A stretch of 9,347 nt of DNA from Hadesarchaea archaeon (GCA_014361095.1 JACIWF010000051.1:1-9347), one strand, 5' to 3'. Shown: positions 1 through 7,327, counted from the stretch's first letter. Program-made: numbers and translations. The notes: generated from the sequence alone by a model not told the origin.

Positions 1-271
1 GCAAAGTTCCTATACCTTGTCTTCTAAAGGCTGGATCAACCGCGATGGCAAGAACGTGTCCTATATTGCTCCAACGGATGACACCAATCAGATAACCGGC
101 GACAATGCCGCTGACCTCAGCGACCAAAAACCCTTCCGGATGCATCAGATGCAACCGTCTCAAAAGGCTAATCGGATAGGGGTCGGTGAAACACTTATAC
201 TGAATCGACATTATCGAGTTGATATCTTCGGCTTTAAGTTCTCTTATCTTTATCAAACGCTGAGCAACCAT
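1..271 (-). CDS. rimI: GNAT N-acetyltransferase, RimI/Ard1-like (3' end outside window)
   Basis: This is the N-terminal 90 residues of a GNAT-family acetyltransferase reading leftward off the window edge; the C-terminal part is missing only because the window ends. It begins MVAQRLIKIRELKAEDI, the usual first strand and helix of the family, and has the TDPYPISLL segment that in RimI/Ard1 enzymes lies near the acceptor peptide site. It carries the acetyl-CoA motif A around HVLAIAVDPAFRRQGIG (about residues 72 to 88), with the R-x-x-G-x-G pyrophosphate loop. Archaeal relatives acetylate protein N-termini (Ard1/RimI-type); that substrate is inferred from family likeness. The ATG at 269-271 is preceded by GGTGAGG at a good Shine-Dalgarno distance, which supports this start. 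It is divergent from pelota, with about 70 nt between them. Confidence 0.88.
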   Translation of the reverse strand, partial: MVAQRLIKIRELKAEDINSIMSIQYKCFTDPYPISLLRRLHLMHPEGFLVAEVSGIVAGYLIGVIRWSNIGHVLAIAVDPAFRRQGIGTL

Positions 272-342
272 GAAATCCCTCACCAATTTTAAACCAGCGG
301 ACATTAAATCATTTGCGAAGATGGAACCAACGTGTGATAAAT

Positions 343-1392
343 TTGAAAATCATTCATAAGGATCTGAAACATGGAAAAATTAAGCTGGCAGTGGAAACTT
401 TGGACGACCTCTGGCATCTCCAGCACCTAATCTATGTAGGGGATATCGTCACCGCAACCACCTGGAGAAGAGAACAGGAAAAGGGCGATAAAATTCGGCC
501 GGAAAGGATGGAAAAAATACCGGTTACTCTCTCGATCCAAGTGGAGAATATTGAATTTCACAAACATGCAAACCGTCTGCGTGTACTGGGAAAAATCGTG
601 GAGGGCCCTGACACTGGAAAACACCACTCCTTTAATTTTGAGACCGGTTCAGTTCTAATCATTACCAAAAAATGGACTCATGAGGACCTCCGGAGGGTCC
701 AAGAAGCTGTCCGGGCCAGCAGCCGCCCAAGAGTTTTGCTTGTGGCTCTTGACGACTCCACCGCTGACCTAGCAGTAGTAAGACAGTACGGCCTAGACGA
801 AATCGGAACTATATCGCGGCCTCGCGCCGGGAAAAGATATGCCGTCGAAAATGAAGCTGATGAGAAAAAATTTTTCCATCGCCTGGCTGATGCTATAAAA
901 GAAGTCGTCTCTAGGGAAAATATAAAAACAACCATCGTCGCCGGGCCTGGGTTCACAAAGGATAACTTCGCTTCCTTCCTGCGGGAGAATTTTTCAGATC
1001 TATCTAATAACATCAAAATTGGTGACGCAAGCTCCGCTGGTAGCGCCGGACTCTATGAAATAGTGCGGCGGGGATTGGTTGAGATTGTCTCGAAGGAAGA
1101 TCGGCTTTCCCTCGAGACCTCATTAATGGACCAGCTCATGGGGGAGATCGCCAAGGATGGTCTGGCAACATATGGAAGGGAAGATGTGGGGCGGGCTGTC
1201 GTCGCCGGAGCGGTCGGAAAGGTCCTCGTGACCGACAAAATATTAAGATCAAACCAGAAAGATGTCTTAAAAATCCTTGAAGACGCAAGAAAAACGAGGG
1301 CTGAGGTCCTAGTGATAAGCACGGAACACGACGCTGGAAAACAACTAACTTCCCTGGGTGGAATTGCCGCTTTCCTGAGGTTTAAGGTCTGA
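343..1392 (+). CDS. pelA: mRNA surveillance protein Pelota (archaeal Dom34)
   Basis: Archaeal Pelota, the eRF1 paralogue that with aEF1A and ABCE1 releases stalled ribosomes in no-go and nonstop decay. The N-terminal Sm-like domain shows the family opening MKIIHKDLKHGKIKLAVE followed by LDDLWHL (residues 20 to 26). The central eRF1_2-like domain starts near residue 128 (RPRVLLVALDDSTADLAVV). The C-terminal eRF1_3-like domain ends in GGIAAFLRFKV, the usual Pelota terminus. No GGQ motif is present, as expected for Pelota and unlike aRF1. The length of about 349 aa is normal. TTG at 343 is chosen because it gives the canonical first residues and follows GTGAT, a partial Shine-Dalgarno match. GTG at 334 and TTG at 313 are in-frame alternatives that add 3 or 10 unconserved residues. 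Possible TATA elements lie at 287-294 and 302-310. Confidence 0.95.
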   Translation: MKIIHKDLKHGKIKLAVETLDDLWHLQHLIYVGDIVTATTWRREQEKGDKIRPERMEKIPVTLSIQVENIEFHKHANRLRVLGKIVEGPDTGKHHSFNFETGSVLIITKKWTHEDLRRVQEAVRASSRPRVLLVALDDSTADLAVVRQYGLDEIGTISRPRAGKRYAVENEADEKKFFHRLADAIKEVVSRENIKTTIVAGPGFTKDNFASFLRENFSDLSNNIKIGDASSAGSAGLYEIVRRGLVEIVSKEDRLSLETSLMDQLMGEIAKDGLATYGREDVGRAVVAGAVGKVLVTDKILRSNQKDVLKILEDARKTRAEVLVISTEHDAGKQLTSLGGIAAFLRFKV

Positions 1393-1485
1393 ATATCAAA
1401 ATAGTTGTAAAAATCACCAGAGACCCCAAGACCATCGATGCTGAAAATCCACAGCTCTATAACCTGAGCCGAAAAATTTACTTTT

Positions 1486-2259
1486 ATGAAAGCAGTTCCA
1501 ATATTTGGAAAGCCGGCGCTTATGGTGAAAGTCGCTGGAGAAAGAGCAATCGTGATTTCAGACCTGCATCTGGGAATCGAACATGAGCTGGCGGAAAGAG
1601 GGATTTCACTACCCAATCAGATGCCCAGATTGAAAGCGAGGCTCATCACTCTCCTGAAGGAAAAAAGAGCTACTCGTCTGATAATACTCGGCGATGTGAA
1701 ACACAACGTTCCGGTTACAAGCTGGCATGAATGGCGCGAGTTACCCGATCTCTTTGAAGATTTGGTCCGAATGGTCAAAATCGACATCGTGAAAGGAAAC
1801 CACGACGGCGGGCTTGAGGGAATGGTGCCACGCGAAGTCACCATCCACGATCCACGCGGATTGGTGCTAGGAAAAAGAAAAAAAGTAGGATTTATGCACG
1901 GACATACCTGGCCTGCCCCAGAACTCATCAAAACTGAACTCATCATCGCCGGTCACAACCATCCCGCAATAGAATTTCGAGACGAACTCGGCGGTAGATC
2001 AATTGAACCCATCTGGCTCCGAGCAAAGTTAAACCCAAGAAAATTACCCAAAAAGCTGCTTCCACCGGCGGGAAAAAGGTTGCCGGACCTCATCGTGGTG
2101 CCTGCATTCAGCGAACTCGTCGGGGGCGCGGCCGTGAATCGAGGGCTGCCCAAAGACCTGATCGGACCGATCTTTCGCTCCGGAGCGGTGAAGCTAGATG
2201 AGGCCGAGGCCTACCTGTTGGATGGGACTTTCCTTGGAAAAATCGGGGCACTTAGATAA
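1486..2259 (+). CDS. Archaeal metallophosphoesterase, COG1407 (SbcD/Mre11- and PdeM-related)
   Basis: A 257-aa calcineurin-like metallophosphoesterase. All metal-binding motifs are present in order: DLHLG (D26, H28), GDVKH (D70), GNHD (N105, H106), HGHTW (H138, H140) and GHNHP (H157, H159). This set predicts a functional dinuclear-metal phosphodiesterase. The opening MKAVPIFGKPALMV and the overall length fit the archaeal SbcD-related family (TIGR00024 type, COG1407). Bacterial members of COG1407 (PdeM) occur beside the Lhr helicase and DNA ligase genes, so a role in nucleic-acid repair is likely but not shown here; the actual substrate is unknown. It lies 93 nt downstream of pelota on the same strand and may be co-transcribed with it. 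The last codons lead into an inverted repeat that continues past the stop. ATG at 1486 fits the family start; no strong ribosome binding site is visible. Confidence 0.92.
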   Translation: MKAVPIFGKPALMVKVAGERAIVISDLHLGIEHELAERGISLPNQMPRLKARLITLLKEKRATRLIILGDVKHNVPVTSWHEWRELPDLFEDLVRMVKIDIVKGNHDGGLEGMVPREVTIHDPRGLVLGKRKKVGFMHGHTWPAPELIKTELIIAGHNHPAIEFRDELGGRSIEPIWLRAKLNPRKLPKKLLPPAGKRLPDLIVVPAFSELVGGAAVNRGLPKDLIGPIFRSGAVKLDEAEAYLLDGTFLGKIGALR

Positions 2260-2294
2260 AAGCCAAAGAAATAAACCACCTAAAAGGCTTTTAT
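2256..2294 (+). repeat. 9-bp perfect inverted repeat between phosphoesterase and flavoprotein genes
   Basis: ATAAAAGCC at 2256-2264 is repeated inverted as GGCTTTTAT at 2286-2294, with 21 nt between the arms. The left arm contains the phosphoesterase stop codon and the right arm overlaps the TATA-like element of the next gene. It could form a terminator-like hairpin or be a palindromic operator that would occlude TBP binding. The arms and positions are directly visible; the function is inference. Confidence 0.5.
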
Positions 2295-2296
2295 AA
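2289..2296 (+). promoter_or_regulatory. TATA-box candidate for the COG2509 flavoprotein gene
   Basis: TTTTATAA matches the archaeal TATA consensus well. With normal spacing of about 25 to 27 nt it would start transcription near 2317-2321. That is right at the expected N-terminus of the flavoprotein and suggests a leaderless or near-leaderless message. An ATG at 2298 would then lie upstream of the transcript start. Confidence 0.5.
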
Positions 2297-2322
2297 GATG
2301 GTAGAGTTAAACATCGGGGGAT

Positions 2323-3711
2323 AAGACGACAGACGTTATCATAATTGGGGCTGGGCCGGCTGGGCTTTTTGCCGCCTATGAGCTGTCCCGAAAATCAAAG
2401 CTATCGGTGACTGTAGTTGACTGGGGAAACGATATAACCAAGCGACACTGCCCGGCAACTAAAACTGGCAAGTGCATCGGCTGCGTTCCCTGTCACATAA
2501 TGTCTGGACTCGGCGGCGCGGGCGGGATGTCCAGCGGCATTCTCAATCTCAGGTATGATATTGGAGGAGACTTAAGCAAATTCACCAAGAGCGTGGAAAA
2601 AGCTGAAGAGCTGGTTAAAGAAGTCGATGAAATTTTTGTCGAAAACGGAGCCCCAAAGGAAGTTTATGGTTTAGACACGGCGGGCATCGATGAACTGGCG
2701 AGAAAAGCGGCTGCTGCTGGGATCAGGTTCATACCAATACCACAACGCCACATTGGCAGCGAGTATCTGCCCGATGTAATAAGTTCCATCAGACAAAAAC
2801 TTGAAAAGCGCGGCGTCAAAATACTGTTGAACACAAAGGTTGAAAGCATCGGGCAGGGCAAAGTTATCATCAACGGCTCCGTGGTAAAAACTGATTATAT
2901 CCTAGCCGCTCCAGGGAGAGTGGGCGCCGACTGGTTTGCCGCCCAAGCCAGGGCACTGGGCGTCAAGCTGACTCACCTTCCCGTGGATATTGGGGTCAGG
3001 GTGGAAGTTCCGGCGGTGGTCTACGAACCGGTGGTCAGAGTAAACAGGGACCCCAAGTTCCACATCCAGACAAAAACTTTTGATGACTTCGTCCGCACCT
3101 TCTGTACAAATGCTGAAGGGTGGGTGATGGAGGAACGCTATGACGACCACGTCGGGGTAAACGGGCAATCTCTGCGCAACAAAAAATCTAAGAACACCAA
3201 TTTCGCCTTTCTAGTTCACGTAGGGCTCACCCAGCCAGTTACCGACACCAACGCCTATGGAAGGTCGATCGCCTACCTTGCGACCACGATAGGGGGCGGA
3301 AGGCCTCTAATTCAGAGAATGGGAGATCTCCGAGCCGGTAGACGCTCCACTTGGGAGAGGATTGATAGAGGACATGTGACTCCAACGCTTAGAAGCGTAA
3401 CTCCGGGCGACATATCGATGGCCCTGCCTGGAAGAATAGTAACCGACATTATCGAAGGGCTCGAACGTCTGGATAAGGTGGTGCCGGGAGTTGCCTCTGA
3501 CTCCACGCTACTTTATGCTCCTGAGGTCAAACTTTATGCCATGCAAATAAACGTCGATCAAAATATGGAAACCAGCGTTCCCAACCTCTTCGTGGCAGGA
3601 GATGGGGCCGGCCTGTCGAGGGGGATCGTCACGGCAGCTGCAACCGGGCTGCTCGCCGCCAGAGGAATCATCAAAAAATCCGGCAGCGAAAAATCACCAA
3701 GATTAAGCTAG
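2323..3711 (+). CDS. FAD-dependent oxidoreductase, COG2509 family; no canonical start codon in frame
   Basis: An NAD(P)/FAD-type dehydrogenase of the uncharacterised COG2509 family. The frame contains the N-terminal Rossmann motif DVIIIGAGPAGLFAAYEL (from 2332), then a cysteine cluster C-x7-C-x2-C-x2-C (about 2446-2496), GGAGGMSSG, the family signatures KFHIQTKTFDDFVRTFCTN and GRRSTWERI, and a second FAD motif near the C-terminus (LFVAGDGAGLSRGI). Substrate and physiological role are unknown. The frame is open back to a stop at 2308-2310, but no ATG, GTG or TTG occurs until GTG 2407, which would delete the FAD-binding glycines. The feature is drawn from codon AAG 2323, where a single A-to-T change would give MTTDVIIIGAGPAG. 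Alternatively, one base fewer in the G5 run at 2316-2320 would join ATG 2298 in frame. The 3' end overlaps the convergent helicase gene by 9 nt. Confidence 0.85.
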   Translation, partial: KTTDVIIIGAGPAGLFAAYELSRKSKLSVTVVDWGNDITKRHCPATKTGKCIGCVPCHIMSGLGGAGGMSSGILNLRYDIGGDLSKFTKSVEKAEELVKEVDEIFVENGAPKEVYGLDTAGIDELARKAAAAGIRFIPIPQRHIGSEYLPDVISSIRQKLEKRGVKILLNTKVESIGQGKVIINGSVVKTDYILAAPGRVGADWFAAQARALGVKLTHLPVDIGVRVEVPAVVYEPVVRVNRDPKFHIQTKTFDDFVRTFCTNAEGWVMEERYDDHVGVNGQSLRNKKSKNTNFAFLVHVGLTQPVTDTNAYGRSIAYLATTIGGGRPLIQRMGDLRAGRRSTWERIDRGHVTPTLRSVTPGDISMALPGRIVTDIIEGLERLDKVVPGVASDSTLLYAPEVKLYAMQINVDQNMETSVPNLFVAGDGAGLSRGIVTAAATGLLAARGIIKKSGSEKSPRLS

Positions 3712-5814
3712 GGCCTCCACTGCATATATTTTGGCGTGAAGAACACCATCATCCTCATAAAGTAATGAAATTGCGCTAAATCTTCTGCCCTTGCGAAGCA
3801 GTTCCCTGGGACCATTATAATCGGTGGGTGTTAAAACCGCGTGAAGGCGGTCATCGACCAACAAGATGGCTTCGCCAAGCTGCACCTTCAAAACCTCAAA
3901 AACATGTCGCTCCACCGTTGGGGTCTCAGCCGCAGCACCTATGGAGAACAATCTTCCTCCACGTTCTCTCAACTGACCCTCCGCCTGAAGTTTATCCACG
4001 GCTGCATTGATGACAGCGTGGCTTCTCCCCTCCTCCTCAAGTTCGGTATACAGCTCCTCAATGGACAGTCCTTTCTTGCCAGCGCTTAAAACTGAATTCA
4101 AGACCCGCTTAGCGGTTCTCCTCACCTCCCGATCAAACCTTGACATTCTCTCCTTTTCGGCCTTCATCAACTCCGCTTCAGAAAAGGGGGCTGGAGCCGC
4201 TTCAGGCGTGGGGGGAAGCTTCGCCGCAAATATAAACTCAGGTGAAACCGGTTTCTTTTCGGGTGCTGTCCCAAGGCGGATGATGGGATGAAGCTCTGAG
4301 TTCAGCTCCTTCACCATCCGTTTCATCCTTTCTGCCATCTTTCTGCTGGCCACCAAGTAACCAACATCCAGGGTGCCTTCAGTAGCTAGAATGACGACCC
4401 TGCCAAAACTTCTTCTCCCTGTTCTGCCCTTCCTTTGAATGTACCTGATCTCGCTGGGGACTGGCTCGTAGAAAACCACCAAATCAACGCTCGGTATATC
4501 CAGACCTTCTTCACCTATGCTGGTAGCCACCAAAACTTTAATGTCACCTGACCTGAACCTCTGCAAAAGCAATGACTGTTGATCTTGGGTCAAACCTTGG
4601 TCCTGGTCTCGATTGGCCTGTCCGATAAACCTCACCACAGTCAACCCAAGCTTGGACAATCTTGCCGCCAGATAAGTAGAGGTATCCCGATACTGGGTAA
4701 AGACGATTATCCTCGAAGAAGGGTTGGAGGAGAGCTGTTCCAGCACCAGCTTTTCCAAAATCTCCACCTTGGGATGATCCTCAAGACCACCGGAATCGAG
4801 AACCCGATAAACTCCATTAAAAACAAGCTCGGACACTATTGTCTTGTGGCTCGTTTTACTGCTGTTTTTTAACCTGTTCAAAAAAAGCCTCAAAGTCTGC
4901 GGGCCTTGACTCTCCAAAAGTTCCAGCGCGTGAAAAAGAGTCAGAGCAGAGGACTGCAAAATCAAAGCAGTAAAAAGTGGGCCGCGCTCATCAGGAGTTG
5001 AAGCCTCTTCCAGTCTGCTCCTAATTGCATCTCCGGCTTTCAGCAGGTCTGATCTGAAGATATACTTTGGATTTTTTCTAATCACTCCCATGGCAGACAA
5101 TCTCTGAAGGCGATCATCCAGCATACGTCTGATGGCTCTCTCGATTACTCGGTGTGATTCCGGCAGGGGGACCAGCTTCCACTCAACAGCGACAGGGTTG
5201 AGGTAAGGTTTAACATCCTCGTCCTCCTCGGTTCGGGCCTCAACATGCTCTATGTAAAGGGCCCTGCAGATCTCCTCAATCCTCTCCCGATCGGCACCCG
5301 GGCTGGCAGTAAGCCCCAAAATTATGGGATAGGGAGCCTCGCTCACATAGGCCTGCGCCACGCGTGTGTAAGCATAATTTTTCCGGGCACGGTGACACTC
5401 GTCAAAGATGAGAAGACTGAAATCCTTAAGACTCATGCCGAGACTGTGATCATTATCTACCACCTGCGGCGTGGCGAAGTAGATTCTTGATTTATCCTGC
5501 CAAGCCTGCAATCTAAAACTAGGCTTGTATTTACCCGTAAGAACCTGAACATCATCCGGGTGGAGTTTCAAAAGCCTCAAAAAAGTGTCGCGGTGCTGCA
5601 GAACTAGCGGCCGCGTGGGGGCCATCACTAACACTTTCAGGTCACTGTAGTTATAGAGAAAATGAGATGCCACTAAGGCAGCTATAACCGTCTTTCCTAA
5701 GGCAGTCGGGAGGACCACGAGGGTGTTTCTTTTTATCGCTTCTTCGGCAATCCTAAGCTGATAGGCCCGCTCCTCCAAAGCCTCGGCTCTGACTAGGGGA
5801 TTAATAACCGACAT
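3703..5814 (-). CDS. hef: Hef-like superfamily 2 DNA helicase without XPF nuclease domain
   Basis: A 703-aa SF2 helicase of the Hef/FANCM type, expected to remodel forks and branched DNA. Visible motifs: I LPTALGKT (residues 35 to 42, with Ala where LPTGLGKT is usual), Ia APTRPL (65 to 70), II DECH (138 to 141), III TASPG (169 to 173), an alpha-helical Hef-type insertion between the RecA domains (about 215 to 335), IV FTQYRD (372 to 377), V ATSIGEEGLDIP (430 to 441) and VI QRKGRTGR (460 to 467). Euryarchaeal Hef continues into an ERCC4 nuclease and HhH domain. Here a Pro/Ala linker (about 520 to 545) leads to a winged-helix-like segment (about 565 to 625) and a beta-rich end (about 637 to 703), with no nuclease motif. 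The ATG lies 7 nt downstream of the stop of the preceding small gene, so the two are probably co-transcribed and translationally coupled. The product acts on chromosomal DNA in the cytoplasm. Confidence 0.9.
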   Translation of the reverse strand: MSVINPLVRAEALEERAYQLRIAEEAIKRNTLVVLPTALGKTVIAALVASHFLYNYSDLKVLVMAPTRPLVLQHRDTFLRLLKLHPDDVQVLTGKYKPSFRLQAWQDKSRIYFATPQVVDNDHSLGMSLKDFSLLIFDECHRARKNYAYTRVAQAYVSEAPYPIILGLTASPGADRERIEEICRALYIEHVEARTEEDEDVKPYLNPVAVEWKLVPLPESHRVIERAIRRMLDDRLQRLSAMGVIRKNPKYIFRSDLLKAGDAIRSRLEEASTPDERGPLFTALILQSSALTLFHALELLESQGPQTLRLFLNRLKNSSKTSHKTIVSELVFNGVYRVLDSGGLEDHPKVEILEKLVLEQLSSNPSSRIIVFTQYRDTSTYLAARLSKLGLTVVRFIGQANRDQDQGLTQDQQSLLLQRFRSGDIKVLVATSIGEEGLDIPSVDLVVFYEPVPSEIRYIQRKGRTGRRSFGRVVILATEGTLDVGYLVASRKMAERMKRMVKELNSELHPIIRLGTAPEKKPVSPEFIFAAKLPPTPEAAPAPFSEAELMKAEKERMSRFDREVRRTAKRVLNSVLSAGKKGLSIEELYTELEEEGRSHAVINAAVDKLQAEGQLRERGGRLFSIGAAAETPTVERHVFEVLKVQLGEAILLVDDRLHAVLTPTDYNGPRELLRKGRRFSAISLLYEDDGVLHAKIYAVEALA

Positions 5815-5821
5815 CAGGAGA

Positions 5822-6163
5822 TCAGATTTCTATGATCTCTTCCGAAGCTTTAGGTTTTGGCTTCTCAGGGGCCTGGGGGTTAACCTCATCTATCCCTTTG
5901 AGAAGATCAGCCAGCTTATCATCAGTGAATAGCTCTCTAATTTTAATGAACTCCTCAGAATTTCGAACTATAAAGCCTCTGCGTCTAGAGGGCCTGCCTG
6001 ACGAATCAACAGGATTTATCTCTACCACCAATCTGGTCGGCGATTTTCCATAAGGTGGGAGCTTGACGATAAAAACTCCGGGAAGCGTTGTCGGTTTTCT
6101 TTCCCAGTCACTGCCTTTTTCAAGAAACATTCGAAGTGATTCAGTCAGTTTGCCGCCTCTCAC
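5822..6163 (-). CDS. Conserved-looking archaeal protein of unknown function, upstream of hef
   Basis: About 113 aa and not assignable to a named family by me. The N-terminal part is basic and mixed (RGGKLTESLRMFLEKGSDWERKP). The core reads like a small beta-rich fold (GVFIVKLPPY, TRLVVEINPVD, RRRGFIVRN), followed by a helical segment (FIKIRELFTDDKLADLLKGIDEVNP). The tail is charged and low in complexity (PEKPKPKASEEIIEI) and probably disordered. GTG at 6163 is chosen because AGGTGGT (6174-6168) sits 4 nt before it. GTG at 6172 is the alternative and would be almost leaderless behind the TATA element at 6197-6204. The stop is 7 nt from the hef start, so the gene is the promoter-proximal member of a two-gene unit. 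This suggests a function with the helicase, possibly DNA binding, but that is inference. No catalytic motif was seen. Confidence 0.75.
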   Translation of the reverse strand: MRGGKLTESLRMFLEKGSDWERKPTTLPGVFIVKLPPYGKSPTRLVVEINPVDSSGRPSRRRGFIVRNSEEFIKIRELFTDDKLADLLKGIDEVNPQAPEKPKPKASEEIIEI

Positions 6164-6196
6164 GATTACCACCTTTTAAAGCTCTGTGTGTCTCGA

Positions 6197-6204
6197 TTAA
6201 ATAA
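6197..6204 (-). promoter_or_regulatory. TATA-box candidate for the small gene-hef unit
   Basis: On the minus strand TTATTTAA is centred about 26 nt before 6174, which places the transcript start directly ahead of the AGGTGGT ribosome binding site. It is the only good AT-rich element in the 79-nt gap after the cysteine synthase gene. Confidence 0.45.
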
Positions 6205-6251
6205 GTATCCTGCCGATGAAACTCCGCCATCAGTTCCAAACAAACTTTGAA

Positions 6252-7289
6252 TCATTCGATAACTTCTAGTTTGGAGAGGATTCTGCGCTGTTCAGGTGTG
6301 ATCTCAATTGGATGCGGCCTCTCCGGAACTTCAACTTTCTTGGCCTCACCAAAGACAGCCGTCGAGAAGTAGCGATAACCGTGGTCATTGAGCATTGTGA
6401 CAATACGTTTAAGTTCCGGATGCCTTTTGTGCAGCTCCAAACAGGCCTTTACGTTGGCCCCGCTTGAGATCCCAACAAACAGCCCTTCCTCACGGGCCAG
6501 CCTTTGTGTCATCTCAATAGCATTTTTTGAATCAACCAGAATGACGCCATCGAGTACTGAGATGTCCAAAATTGATGGAATGAAACCATCGCCGATACCT
6601 TCAATCTGGTGCGTTCCCCATCGCTGCTTTGAGAGCACTGGACATTCGGATGGCTCGACTAAATATATCTTAATTTTCGGATTCTTCTCCTTCAGATATT
6701 TTCCCACACCCGTTATCGTGCCTCCAGTTCCGGCGGTGGCTACAAAAGCATCCAGTTTACCGTCCAGCTGCTCCCAAATCTCCGGAGCTGTAGTTTCATA
6801 ATGGGCCTGAACGTTCTCAGGATTGTTAAATTGATCCACGAAAAAGTACTTCCCCGGATTCTCTTTAATGAGCTCCTTTGCCTTGTTGAGGGCTAGATCA
6901 ACATCGGACTCGGCGCCCGGCACCTCCAAAATCTTGGCCCCAAAAACCCTCATGGCCTTCTTTCTTTCCTCACTCATGCCTGCAGGCATGACGATGACCA
7001 CGGGGAAACCCAAAAAGGCACCCATCATTGAGGTGGCAATGCCAGTATTCCCGGTCGTGCTCTCCAAAATAGTCATGCCCTTTTTAAGCCTGCCATCTTC
7101 AATTGCGCTGCTCAGGATTTTGAACAGGATTCGATCCTTGAGGCTGCCTGACGGGTTCATGAACTCCGCCTTTCCAAAAAGCTCCAGACTCGGCGCGTTG
7201 AAACTTTTCGTGATCTTACCCATCTTGATTATCGGTGTGTTACCAATTGCTCCGGTGAGATCATCAGCAACTTTTAACCTGCCACCCAT
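6252..7289 (-). CDS. cysK: Cysteine synthase-like PLP enzyme (O-acetylserine sulfhydrylase family)
   Basis: A fold-type II PLP enzyme of the cysteine synthase/cystathionine beta-synthase family, about 345 aa. Counting from the ATG at 7289: the opening VADDLTGAIGNTPIIKM is typical, the PLP lysine is K51 in NPSGSLKDR, the substrate loop reads ESTTGNTG (about 76 to 83, Thr where TSGNTG usually has Ser), the phosphate-binding loop is GTGGT (187 to 191), and GISSGAN lies near the end of the core. The C-terminus (NDHGYRYFSTAVF) is CysK-like, and there are no CBS domains. It most likely makes cysteine from an activated serine and sulfide; cystathionine beta-synthase activity cannot be excluded. Minus-strand GAGGTGGT (7307-7300) precedes ATG 7289 by 10 nt. 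GTG 7304 is an in-frame alternative adding MVGLK. The promoter is the shared TTTAAA region at 7328-7337. Confidence 0.93.
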   Translation of the reverse strand: MGGRLKVADDLTGAIGNTPIIKMGKITKSFNAPSLELFGKAEFMNPSGSLKDRILFKILSSAIEDGRLKKGMTILESTTGNTGIATSMMGAFLGFPVVIVMPAGMSEERKKAMRVFGAKILEVPGAESDVDLALNKAKELIKENPGKYFFVDQFNNPENVQAHYETTAPEIWEQLDGKLDAFVATAGTGGTITGVGKYLKEKNPKIKIYLVEPSECPVLSKQRWGTHQIEGIGDGFIPSILDISVLDGVILVDSKNAIEMTQRLAREEGLFVGISSGANVKACLELHKRHPELKRIVTMLNDHGYRYFSTAVFGEAKKVEVPERPHPIEITPEQRRILSKLEVIE

Positions 7290-7327
7290 TTTCAGCCCAA
7301 CCACCTCAAAATAATAAGTTTGAACCG

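Noticed and set aside
17..292. Plus-strand 91-codon ORF at the left edge
   Set aside because: It is antisense to the acetyltransferase, whose minus-strand frame has clear GNAT motifs, so it is a shadow.
1389..1586. Open frame of 65 codons spanning the pelota-phosphoesterase gap
   Set aside because: It reads LNIKIVVKITRDPK... and overlaps the pelota stop in a CTGA arrangement, but its only possible initiator is CTG. It runs into the 5' part of the phosphoesterase in another frame, and I recognise no family. The 93-nt gap holds no other visible feature.
1053..1616. 187-codon minus-strand ORF across the pelota end
   Set aside because: It is antisense to pelota and the phosphoesterase, both with strong family motifs. 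The translation is Ser/Ile/Pro-rich without domain features.
6388..7314. Plus-strand ORFs opposite the cysteine synthase gene
   Set aside because: They mirror the codon pattern of the PLP enzyme on the other strand and have no motifs of their own.
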